Below are positions 12,616 through 24,900 of a DNA stretch of 64,000 nucleotides, in pieces. Origin of the DNA: Callaeas wilsoni (taxonomy: Eukaryota; Chordata; Aves; Passeriformes; Callaeidae); assembly GCA_013398955.1 (NCBI GenBank), contig VWPU01009517.1, positions 19,792 through 83,791 on the forward strand. Reading direction: 5' to 3'. Every line of letters begins with the position of its first letter. The first letter of the stretch is position 1. Both the position numbers and the translations under genes were made by a program. The notes beneath the pieces were generated by a model. It worked only from the letters and a program-made list of their open reading frames with translations, did not search any database and was not told the origin of the DNA.

Positions 12616-15007
12616 AATGGCCATCCATCCCTCTGTGCTGCTTAGAGACAGAAGCATCTGGGGGGGCAACACAGCACTGAGATGCCACAGTAGTTTGAGC
12701 CAAGCAGATCTTCTGGGCCCATGGGGACCTGTCCTCCCTTCTATTATTTACATCTTGGGCTGGCTCCCATGGTAAACTACCCTGGATCTGTTTCTCTTCA
12801 TGTCTGTATTTTTCTGTGATATTTAAGGAGAAGAGACATCCATGGGAAAGAGTACTCACCCACAGGGCTGGGGGAGGCCCACATATTTTAGATATTCCTC
12901 AAGGATACAGAAAATATCTAGGGATAAAGGAAGCCTGGCAGCTTTGGACTTTTGCAAGCAGTGGTGGTGGGAGCCACGACAATAGAGGCTGGTGATTAAA
13001 ATGTGAAACTCAAATTGCCTCACTCTCACTTATAGGAGGCCAGGTGTCCCATACCTCGTGTGTAGAACATAATACTTTGGCTATTTCCTTCTCCAAAGCC
13101 CTCCTGGGCCAGATGGAGCTGAATGTCCTGAGTGTCTTCTGATTCATGCTGCCTGAGTGGGAGAGGCACTGCAGTGCCACACTGCCACAGGAAGTACAGC
13201 AGCCTCCACAGCTGCTGCTTCCCACTGCAGCCCCTTCCCCATCCTCCCTGATATGCTGGATATGTCTGTCACTGCAGAACAGGATCACTCAAGCATTACA
13301 CAGGAGGATACTTGAGAGATCTGGGCAACGGCGATAGGGGGTTTTTACAGAAAGAAGGGGGAGCAAATAGTACTCATCTCTCCAGAGCTAATTGGAGAGA
13401 GTTATTGCAAGCTCTTGTTTCTCCTCTGCATAGAGGAATAATAATGTAGATCCTCAGCTAGAGTAAATCAGCATTGCTGCTCAGCACACACAGCAAGTTG
13501 TTCTCGCACTGTCTCCTCCGTCAGTAAACTGAGAGCATCTTTCTCAGCTCAACATGAGACCAAAATCCTTAAATCCCTGATGGCGCCATTGATCCAGTTG
13601 CTCTCTCTGACTTTGGCTATGTCCTATATACTCTGCCTTCAGTTCTCTGTTTCTCATGGGTGCCCTTTCATTTTATGAATGCTCTTCCAGTGAAAACAAC
13701 AAAACAGGTAACGAGCTCTTGGATATGCTCAGAAAGGAAGAATGACTCCACCGTGAGGGCCACACCGTGTTCAAGTCTTTGCTATAGGCTCCCCAGGCTT
13801 CTCAGCCACAAAAATGGGGTTAATAAAATAAGCATCTAAGCTCCTCTGGCTTTTAACCCATGAAAATTATCTCCTGTAAAAATATCAACTGCAAACACAG
13901 AAGTGCAGTTCTAAAGAATGTTGGAGAGTCCTAACACCTTCATGCAGTTTTCACCCCATCCTCCAAGTACTTAAGTGTGGTTCTGTCCTGCCTGGGTGGT
14001 GCAGAGGCAGAAGGCTCCCTCAAGCAACAGCTGGAATGAGGAGTCAGGCTGTGCAGAGGTCGGTGTTGTACAAGGCTGATCTCTAAAGTGGGAGGAAGCA
14101 ACACTTGGTTGGCCCTTGGCTTAGGGTGATGTCAGAACACCATTGCCTCAGTGGGGGAAGGAGACAGTATAGGCCCCAGCCTGACCAACAATTGCTTGGA
14201 AATGTAGAACTGAAGAAGGATTAGATAGCACTGTGTTCTGTATTTACAAGCAGGGAAATATAGGCAGGGAAAAAAAAAAACCTGACAGAAACATGTCAAG
14301 GTTAGAATGAAATATCTAAGCAATGTATTTTTAAACAAAGTATAAAGATCTGGCGGTAAATGTAGAAAGGTTTTGATTCTAACAAAACAGTGCTGCACTA
14401 TAGGTTAGCTGATTCTTTGTCTAATCTCTTAGTTTAAATTCACAAAGGGACTCTTTGTCATGGCAGCAGCTGCAGGCACGTAAGACCAGCACTGCCATGG
14501 ATCCAGGGTATCCCTTTCACTAAAGCAGAAAAGTCACAATCCCCAGCAGCCTGTCATGGGTACTTCTGGCACACAGCAGACTCCTTCATTTGCAGATTTG
14601 ACTCACTAAGTTGGAGGAAAATCAGTCCAACCACAAAATAAAAATGGTTCGTCTCCACCAAGGTACTGAGTGGATCTGAGCTCTAGCATGGGAAGGACAA
14701 GGACTTGTGGATGGGCTGGTTTGGTTCAGAAGAGGATGAGATGAGGGCACCAAAGATCACAGGGATCTCTGGAACACAGATTTTAGGGGGAAGATGAATG
14801 GTCAGAAGTCCAATGTACCAGAGGTCACATTGTATAGGAGGTTTGATTCCACCTCTATCCAGGACTTTCATGTATACAAAGGACATACATTTTAGGCCCC
14901 CTGCCTATCTCCACACAAGACTTCTGCTCTATTACACATTCCTTCCACCTCAGGGTACAGTATGTGCCTCCAAGTTATTCTGCCTAACTTGGTTGTATCC
15001 CTTCCAG
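12616..15007. other. Intergenic DNA; one very short exon-like segment
   Basis: No coding gene is recognisable. At 13,691-13,707 a 17-base segment is bounded by a good acceptor (pyrimidine-rich, ending TTCCAG at 13690) and a GTAACG donor-like site at 13708. Such pairs occur by chance across the window. A small inverted repeat CTCTCCA/TGGAGAG lies near 13,380-13,400. A CTAAC branch-like site followed by an acceptor-like TGCAG near 13,935-13,955 has no matching donor nearby. Confidence 0.5.
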
Positions 15008-15953
15008 GTTTGTCCTCTGCCATCCCGGGATATTTCAGCTGCTATCGGTGAGTATTAAACTCTATTTTCAATAGCAGACTGAAGGGATTTTTCTGTCAGA
15101 TACAGACTTATTAACTTTTGTTGGCATGGTGTTTTCCATTCCTCTTACCTGAGCATCGACTTGATGCTCTCACTTTACCCAGAATAACAAAGAAACAGCT
15201 CTGCTGACTTACTGTGCAGAACCATTAGAGCTGAACTTCTCAAACAGAAATGTCCTTAGGGCACTTTCACAAGCTTTTAGAATCCAAGGACCAACTTTTG
15301 TTTCTGAAACTGCTCCAAGGACAACTTATACTCTGTCTCCATGGAGGTTTTAATTCACAAGCCAGTAACAATTAATCCATGAGAAATAAATCTATTAATT
15401 CGGTTAATTCCATCTGTGTATGTATTTCCCAACACCTACATCAGAAGAATGTGAGAGTAAGTTAGGAAATAAGGGGCTTTGCAGGCATTTTCCTGGTCAC
15501 AATCTGAGGTAGCTCAGCCAACTTCTGATGATACCATTCTTTAAGGGAGGTTTCTCTCCTTTGCTCTGCCACCATGACCCATGGTGCAGTCAAGATGCAA
15601 GAGGTGTGGAAGGACCAATGTTAGGGCAGTGCTGTGCTCCCCTTGACATGACTTTTGCACTTCCAGCATCCCTGGAGCTCCAGGCTTTGTGGCTTTCTTA
15701 ATCCTAACCCTCTCCCAAACCCTAGTTGCAGCCTTTGGCTGAGATTCATGTGGCCATCACCACAGACTGTCCAGGTGAGAAAGGTGTGTGACAGCTACCA
15801 TTTCCCCTCCCCTCCTTCCTGATGGAACTGGGGCTCATTTGGCCCCTTCAGTAAACTGGTTCAGAGAAAAAAATCTCTTGAGAACTATTTTTTTTTTTTT
15901 CCCTAACCTTGTTATCTGATTCACTGCAGGTACAGAAGATCTTCAGTCTCCAG
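15008..15953 (+). other. Cluster of three candidate micro-exons
   Basis: Three short segments have near-consensus splice signals on both sides: 15008-15047 (40 bases), 15726-15774 (49) and 15930-15953 (24). Each is preceded by a pyrimidine-rich tract and YAG, has a CTAAC branch-point-like motif roughly 20-30 bases upstream, and is followed by GTGAGT, GTGAGA or GTGAGG. Joined in order they give 113 bases, of which two of the three frames have no stop, so frame does not help to identify them. I do not recognise the peptides. They may be exons of an unannotated non-coding or small-exon gene, or coincidence, since isolated acceptor-donor pairs occur elsewhere in this window. Confidence 0.3.
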
Positions 15954-18900
15954 GTGAGGGAAGGGGTTAGGGGACCTGGCTGGGGACAGACTGCAGGACA
16001 AACCTGCCAGAGACAAGTGGCCATCAGACTGGAAATCACACATTTCAGACCATACTGGTCCAGCAGGTGGGGAATGCTTGCCAGGATGTTGATGCTCTCT
16101 AGATGCTGAACTGCTGGGCCTCACTGACATATTTCTTCCCGCACTATAGATATTTTTTAAAAATAGTCATATTAAAACTGAAGGGTTTTTTTTAAAAAAA
16201 GAGTAATAATCGAACCCTCAACAATGCAAGAGATTACAGGTTTGAGGGTCCTTACAAAAAAGACTGAATTTGGGGAGTGCTAACACTTTTCACTGCCAGC
16301 CACTCATTCAAACACAACCTTGGTCATTAGTAACTGGAAGTGGTTCCTGCCTGATGGTTTTTTCATTGAGCTACATAAATAGAGGTGAAATGGAGAGGAT
16401 CCTTTACGCAATGGCCAGATGCCAACATCACAGCCCCCCACTATAATTTTCAATGGAACTGAATGGTTCAAACGTATTATGAACAGCACCTTTTTCACTT
16501 GGTCTAAGCATTTTCCTCCACGGTCCTCTCCTGGTGGTGAGTAGCTTGCCTTCCCACTATCACAGCTGTAGCTTTATTGTGGGTAAGTGGAAGATTTCAC
16601 TCTTGTAGGCTGCCAATTAGGTGGCTTTCAGTACCAGCTAGAGTCAGAGGGATGATTAAATAAAGTACAGCCTTTTGTCCTGTCCTTTGCAAAAGGAACC
16701 ATCGGCCATTTCAGAGGAGAATAAAGACTTATCCCACCTCCTGCAGTCCAAAAGATGAACAGAATAACTTTCAAAATGTTAGAAATACATATTGATTTAC
16801 TATAATTCTTGTTTCTCATTTAAAGAGACAACTTGCTTTTTTTTGTATGAACCCTGGCATTTTATTTTAGTGTTTTGGCTTTCTTGTGAACCCCTATTTA
16901 CAGTGTTAGTGCAAGCTAGTGACAAGTTTTAGCCTAGCTCTTACAAAATAGACATTTCTTTTCCTGCTACTTGGCATAACTGTACAATTTTCTTTCCTCA
17001 GAAATGTAATAATGTCTTTAATAGGAGGCTGACATTCAGGTATCAAAAGACCTTCTAAATTCTGATCAGACAAAAACCCAGGCTGCTCATCATTCATGGT
17101 CATTTGCAAGTACCTTCTCAAAGAGCAGTGGTCAGACTGCTCATGTCCTGGTTGTATTCCAGTCTGGCAAGTTTTAACTGCAGTTTGAGATGGGATTTTT
17201 TTTTTTTTTTGGACTCTGGAGAACCTTAAAGCTCTCTTGAGACTGTTACACAGATGCCACATTTCATACCAGATGTGAATTTCCTAAAGTAAATCCTGCT
17301 GTCTATAGAGAGGACTAATGTAAAGCCTTTGAAGTAAGTAGTGAAACCTGCTATTGACTCTGGATCATACATCTATGGGCTGTAAAGATATTTGCAAGTT
17401 CTTTGGGATAAGAAGACCACATAGATGCAGAACACCCCTGCAGGCCAGTAGAAGTGCCTATGATTCATTTGAGATAGAAATCAGCTTGCTGTCTTCAATG
17501 GGAGATATATTTTAGAATAAATACGTATAGTAAATGTATTTTTCCATCCTTAGAAGTTTTTGGAAGGGCAAACATTCTTCTATTCCTGCATTAATATGAA
17601 TTTACTGGGGGATGGGTCTCTCTCTTCAGTTTCAACAATGGCAAAAAATACACAGCAAAGTGCTGAAAGACAACCAAATTCCCCAAGGACAAGTTTCAAC
17701 TGAGATGGCTTATCACTGAAAAAAATTCTCATTTCAGTGGATGGGCATGAAAACATTAGAAAAAAAAGCTTTTTGGAAAGTTCCTGACCAGGAATTTTGT
17801 TACAGAGAGTTCTAAGCACAGGCTGATACTGAGAAGGAGACTGGGAGGTATTTGGCTCCTGCCAGACATTGTTTCTTAGTTTGATTAAGCTCTTAATCTT
17901 GTGTTTCCTCTGTGAGTATCAAGCTCCAGAAAACTGCCTTATTCAGATGCCTAAAGGGAAATAAGATTCAGCTTCAAACAAACAACCATCACTGCTCCAT
18001 TTTTGATCATAATCTAGGGGGAAATGTATCATGAAGCATTGTGGCTCGATACCTCCAAAAATCAAGTTTGGGAGTCAGAATTTAAGAATCTGTCAAAGTT
18101 AATCACTTCAAATAATGCTGCAATAGAAGATTGGACTCACCACAAGAAGCATTTGCAGTAGGAGATAAAAAGATTACATGCTGAATGGTCTGATGTGAAT
18201 AGGAAAGATGCTATTCTTAAAGCCCTGGGCTCCCATGATGCAGTATTACAGCTTTGGACTGAAATGGTAAAGCTAAACTAGAACTGCACTGATAACGTCA
18301 GAGCAATCAGCCTCTGGGATGAGAGCAGAATTCCTACTTCAAAGACACTTTTTTTGTTGAATTGCGATTATTAGTAGTTAGAACAGCAGCAATTAGAGTT
18401 ACTGAATCCAAGAGGCATTGTGCTGGGCTTTATTCTGTGCTTTATAGTGAAAAGCTGCTGCCCCAAGGACTATAAATGTGTGAACAGACAAAACAGAAAT
18501 ATGGACGGAGGGGATACAGAGAAGGAATGACCTGCTGAATGCTTAATATCAAATCAGCATCACAGCCAAAAATACAACACAGGGTTGTAATCTGCTGCCT
18601 GCTTCAGCCATGAACCCCCCAGGCTGCCTTCCCTGAGAATTCACTTTACACCAAAGGAATCTCATCTCAATGAGACTTCATCCTGGTGGGAATGGGAAAG
18701 GAAATGACAGCAGCTGTGATAAGGTAAATTCCATGGGTTAATCACCTGTTCTGCATTTACCTCTGAAATGAAAAGCCTTTGGAATGAAGCTTCTGGGAAG
18801 ATACATTCCTAAGGGAACAGGAAGTGAGTCCAGGTCTTCTGAGGATACATGTGAGTACCTTTTCAGGGAATTAAAAAAAACTACACAGATGCTCAGCCAT

Positions 18901-21900
18901 CTAAAGGATAGTGGGTATCAGCTGCAGTGAAACTCAGGCTGGCAGGCTGCATTCAACCCCAGTTGAGCCATGCTCAGGAAAAGTGAATCCAACAGGCAGA
19001 GAAAGGAGTTTCCTGGGGAGTTTGAGGAGATGCTGTCATACAGGGAGAGACCACAACAGCCTATCTCTTGAGTCTGGCTTCAGCTAAACACAGCAGGAGG
19101 AAAATATCAACTTGGGAGAGCATCTGTTCCAGACACAGGACGATGTTAAAAAGTGGTAAATGAGCAAAAGTTTTCCACATATGCATTTAACCTTTGAGCA
19201 ACCCCTGCTGAGAGGACTAGTGAGGCAAAAACTAGCAATGCTTTTAAGTGGAGCTAGTGAACTGGGTATTGCAATGCGCTTTGCTATGGGAAAGGGAATA
19301 GAGTTAATTGGTCCTCCCAGGCCTTTGTTCTAAGAAGATACTGCTGTCCTTCATAAGATACTTTTCTAGAAAAAAGCAATGAATTTTTTTAAAAGCTCTG
19401 CGTTCCACAGAAATCTTGTAAAGTCTCTTTCCTGTTGCAACATCATGACATATTTTATAAATGTGGGAATATCTGATAACTTCTTGAAGAGGCTCTTGTG
19501 ATCATTGAGTCATTTAGTCTTTATTATTTTTCAGTTGGTCATTTAACATTTTTAACAATTATGCTTCTAAAACCTGAATCTTTTTGGCCAAAAAACCCCC
19601 CAAGTTCCCCTAAAATTCAGGAAACTGGAAGAACAAAGCTCCTCACCTGAAAAGCAAGCTGGTGAACTGCAGTTATCCTAAAGTTCATAACAGACATATT
19701 TACAGCGATCTTTTGACCCACACACTTCAAGATGATTCATTTTTGAGACAGTTTAAAGCCTGCCTTTAAAGGATGTCTTCACTACCACGTACACCCATAT
19801 CTGTTGCCTCTGGGGAAAAAAATTAATTATAATACACTGCGTTGGTATTGATATATTAATCACACATTTGTGATGATTATTCTTGATAATGCAGCTTAAC
19901 AATATAATACAGCATTAAGGTAGAGGTCTGATTACACGTCATTCAGCAAGGGTTGAGCCACTATATTTAGATGCTGACTAATTTGGGAGAGCGCTTCTCC
20001 ATCTTCCTGAGGAATTTCTGCAGCTCCTCTTCCTGTGAGATCTGAAGACTTCACACTAGCTGGGCGTTTCACTCCCAGGGTTTCTGCAAGATTGCAACAT
20101 GCTGACCTCTCCATTCCACACCTGCCTCCTGGGCCTCCCTCCCTGTGCTTGCCACAGTGTCTTGCAGGTACCAACCCTTCTCCTGGCTCTCCCAGCAGTG
20201 GTGAAGACCTGGTTACACCTGGACAGGGGTTGAACTGAAGGACATGTCCCGACAAAACTGCATCTGTGACGGTCAAGATCTGGTGTCTGTGGTGCAGCAT
20301 TACCCAGATGTACTCTGGCACCTAAAATATGGGTTTGACTTAACTGAACCTGATTCTTAGTTAAAATATGGGCACTTTATTCTTTTGTATGGCGTATGTA
20401 GGAAGGGAGGAGTAGAGAATTCTTGAATAGGTGTAAATGCTTCCCTTCAAGTTCCCCTTAAAGGTGCCCAGTGTATTTCCAGTACAGGGCACCGTGTTCA
20501 TCTGCAAGGTATCTCTAAGGAAGCACCCTTACCTAGGAGACATGAGCTCCCCACATCTGCAATGCTGCTACGACACATTTGCTGGGAGCTAGAAGAAAAC
20601 ATTGCTCACATCTTAGATGAGGAGCCATGGTTACAAAGTCCACAGGGACGGCAGAAGTCAACTCAGTGGTGACTTTCCCAGATTGAAAAAGATCCATGTC
20701 CCAGACAGACCTAGGGATTTGTAGCCAAAGCCTTTTTAGGAGCTTGTGAACTGAGCATGCAGACAGACCCACCAGTGGCAAAAGCTGGAGGAGGCGTCAA
20801 AGGGCTGACAGAGAGGTTGGCAAGGAGAAGCTGCAAGAGTGAAGCTGAACCAAGAGAGCCAGGAATCACCCATCATCCAGCCCAGAGCTACAGCAACATG
20901 AAAAGACAAGGCAATCAATCTTTCTAACTTACTTGGCTACATGATCAAGGAACATTAAGCACTGCATCACAAGGCTGCTGTACTTGGAAAGGTATTTTGG
21001 GTCCACGGTGTACTGAACCAGAGCATACTGAGCAAGGCTGGGTAGGAGGTTATTGGTTGATTCTTACAGAGACAGCAAACTCCTCGGCATAGGGAGAAAG
21101 GACCACACATAAAGATCGCACATGTGAGCTATACAATTATTTCACTCCTTTAAGCAGACCCCAGGATCCAGGCAATGAAGGACATTTGAATGCCTCTGGC
21201 AAGAGCACGATCCCACGGAGTACAAAGACAGCATGGTGCACGCAAGGTTAGAGATAGCTGAGCCAGAGGACACGGGAACTCAGTCTCATTTCAGCACAGG
21301 GACCTGTCTATCCCTGCTTTATAGCAGGTGGACAAACAAATAACAGGATCATATTTGATTGCCCCCCTCAGAAATGTCAGGTCATCATTGCAAGGGCAGC
21401 TGGCTGAAATGTGTTTTTAAAATCACTGCATTTAGCTGTGACTAAAGCTACCAAACAAGAAAGTTTAATCTATTATTGTTATTCATGAGTTTGAAATTTT
21501 TGTGTTGTGTTTTGTTTTTTTTCATTTTTCTTTTAAATTGTTTCTCTGGAAAAAGAGAAGTAGCTTTTTTCCCCCCTGCTACTTGACAGTCAGATTTGCA
21601 ACTAGTTACACCATGAAGAATAAATAAGATATTTCTTTTTGCAAATCAAGAGAATAACTTGGCTGCATGCTTAAACATCTTAGTATAGTTGAACAACCTT
21701 TCACTGTTTTTTAAATAGTTACATTTTTAAAATTCCTAATCTATGTAAATATCATTAGGAAACAGCTTAGAATCCAGAAAACTAGCATTTAAACTGATGT
21801 TATAAACTAAGCCAAACAACATTACATGTGCTGGACAGAAGTCACTTATCAAAATACTTTACATTAAAACGAATGGTTTGTTACCCAAAGAAAATATGCT

Positions 21901-24900
21901 AATGGAAGTTATTTTCCTTTTGGTGTTCATGAGGTCTGTAGAACTAGTAGATATCAGCCTAATTTTGAAGAGAAGAGACTTTCCCTTTTCATTGTCTATC
22001 CTGCTTAGCTTTGAGTGGATTAACTGTTGGACTGATGTAATCTGGAAACAAAAGCAGAGAAAATATTATTCAGCTGCAAAAAGGATCTCAGTTGTCAAAG
22101 TGATCCACCACTTCAGTAAACTCTCACTCCTGGGAAATAGCCTGTTCAGCCAGTTTTTAAAATTTACAGCAATTAATCTCTCCTGACAACAGTAATTTTA
22201 AACCTCCATCCTTCGCCTTTATCTCCCAGAGGAAGCAGTGCGAATCCTTAAGGCTAAGAGCAGCCTCCACAGCCTGTCCCATCTGTGTCCCCCTGCTTCC
22301 CCCAGTCTGTGAAGGCAGCTGGATAGGGTATAGCCAGGTACAGCTGGCACCTCTCACATGGGGAGAGGGAAAGGGAAAAAGGCAGAAGATGCTACAGGCA
22401 GATGCTATAGGAGAGGAGGGGATGGCTGCCCAGGTGGCCCACTGTGAGTCAGATGCCTAAGCAATTCATCGGGAGAATTAGGGTTTGCAACTGGTTTCCT
22501 TGTAGACTAAGACAGTGCCTAAACTAGCTAATACACATCTGAAAAGAGAGTTATAGCTACATCCCATCTTTCCCAGGTGCTTTGCTGACTGAATTGCTGG
22601 GTAAATACTGCAAAAGATCAAGGTGATTAAATACTGCTGCAAGAAGCAGACGGGGACTGACTGTCTTTTAAAGCATGTACATAACCATGACTTATTTTTG
22701 TTCTGGAAGCAACTTATGTTCTTCCCATATGGGTGTTTTTGAATGCAGCCCCAAAATAACAACCTCCAGTTGGTTGGAAGTGAGAGTACAGAAGAATGAG
22801 CAAAGCTGTAAACAGCCAGATTCTCCAGGGAAATAAGGAGCAGTTAGGAGTTCCTAATCAAAGGCTATTTCATGCCTTTATAGGCATTACTAAACTCCTA
22901 AAGGAGCAAGTTAGACTTGGAAACTCCCCATCTAAGAAATTTGCTCCAGAAGGTCTTGGATGGAAGTTACATGCCACCTTGCCATCAAGTCTCAGATCCT
23001 GGGAGAGCACTGATTAGCAGTGGCTGAGGACATCATCTAAAAACTGGTTCCCATAGATTTGGAAGGTGTATGAAACTCCTTCGGCTGCTGGGCAGTGCCC
23101 AGGGATTACTCCAAGGCTCACACGAGACAGCCAGCACTCTGAGCCACAGAAAGAGCCAGAAAAGCACCCCTGGCAGAAGACGTAAGCAGTCGGTGCCTGG
23201 GGGCACAATACTGAAGGGCTGTATAGGGTTGAGGAAGCCAAGCCTGGTGAGGACTCCACTCTTCTTCCTCAAGTGTGAACCTAAATGTCCATAGAAGAAC
23301 ACACAGCTTTTGCCTCAGTAGCAGCTGCTTTATCTGTTCCAGCAGAGGCTAGGAGTAAGCTAACATACATGTAGTGTGGATGTTCCCATGATCATGCTCT
23401 GCAATGAGAGAGCTGACCTAAAATCAGACCAGCCCTGTCCTGCTGCTGGGGTGTAGGACAGACAGAGCTCATGGCCAAAGCAGCAGACTATTCCCCTGCC
23501 CAACTACTGGAGTCTCTTGAACTGCCTCTTAATATGGAAAACTGATTTTTCTCCTGCTGCCTCTGATGCTGCTGTCAGGAAGGGGCCTCAGTCTGTTCCC
23601 AGCACAGGATTGTTATTAGCACTTACACCAGCGCAGACTGGCTGGGGGAGCACCAGTTCATCACCTAGGTGGTAACTGCAGCACAATGCTGCCTCAGCCC
23701 AGGATTTCCCTGCTCTTCTCCCAGGCAGACTGTGTGCTGAGGCACCCTCTGTGCAAAGCTGGCGTGCTGCACAGCCTTTGGGAGATGTCGAGGCCCATCT
23801 TCCCCCACACGCACACACAGCTTTCTGAACTACGCCGCTACTGAACAGAGATGTTCCATCCGCCAGCCTCTCGTATTTGTTCTCATCTGTCAAAAACCAA
23901 ATCCGAGCCTGAAAGCTCCCAGGAAAATCCTGGAGTCCAGATCCAGGCTTCAAACAGAAGGAGCAAAAGTCACAGATATTTATGTTAACGTGTATAGTTT
24001 TTTACATATTGCAAACATGTTAAGAAAGCCAGAATTATCAACTATATAGCAGATTTTTACTGTATATTTAATATTTAGCTCTACATCCATGTTCATGTTC
24101 AGACTGGCTAATATGTTTTGCAGCCATATGGAGATGCCATATTTTGAACTTGGTGTAAAAAACATGGCATCAGTAAAATGCCATATTTCAGTTAAAAAGA
24201 AAAGTCTTGAAAGAATAGTCCCATCTACCGGTAATGAATACAGACAGGAGAAATTGCACCAAGCTGGCTTTATCAGTAAGGAAGAGATGGAAACTGGAGA
24301 GAACTGGCTGATCCCCAGGTCCCATTTAGGACTCGGCTCTTAGTGGCAGTTTTGAATCATCTTTAAATTCTCCCTGAGCAAGTGCAAAAGGCATTCTCCA
24401 GAACTGACTCCAACGAGTGTATCCAGTGGTTCCAGGTATCCATGATATGTCTCTTCCCACACTTTTTTTTGCTTAAAACCTTCCTTTGGAAGAACACGGA
24501 AATGTACTTTTTCTGGATTGCCGAGTGTGCTGATGCACAGACCACTCACGAGCCAGACTCTGACAGCGGTGCCAGGCTGTCAGTCAGCGCTTAGACTATG
24601 GATATGGTTCATCCCAATGGAAACAACAGCAGTCTTTCACCACTGAGCAGCTAATTACCCATAATGTGCTGAGATGCTTTGCAGTTACAGATGGAGGCAG
24701 AACTGGCTTCTAGAAGTAAACTGTCTGTAAGTCCTGCATCCTCACTCTGACAGTAAATAGACAACCTCTCAGTCTCTTGTGGCTAAGGTCTAGTGTAAAC
24801 TGTGACTTACAAGATTGAATCTCTTTTCCAGAGTGGATTTACAGGCTCTGACTTTACCCTCTTCTTTTAACTCAGATGGGGATTTGCAGCTGTGTAAACG

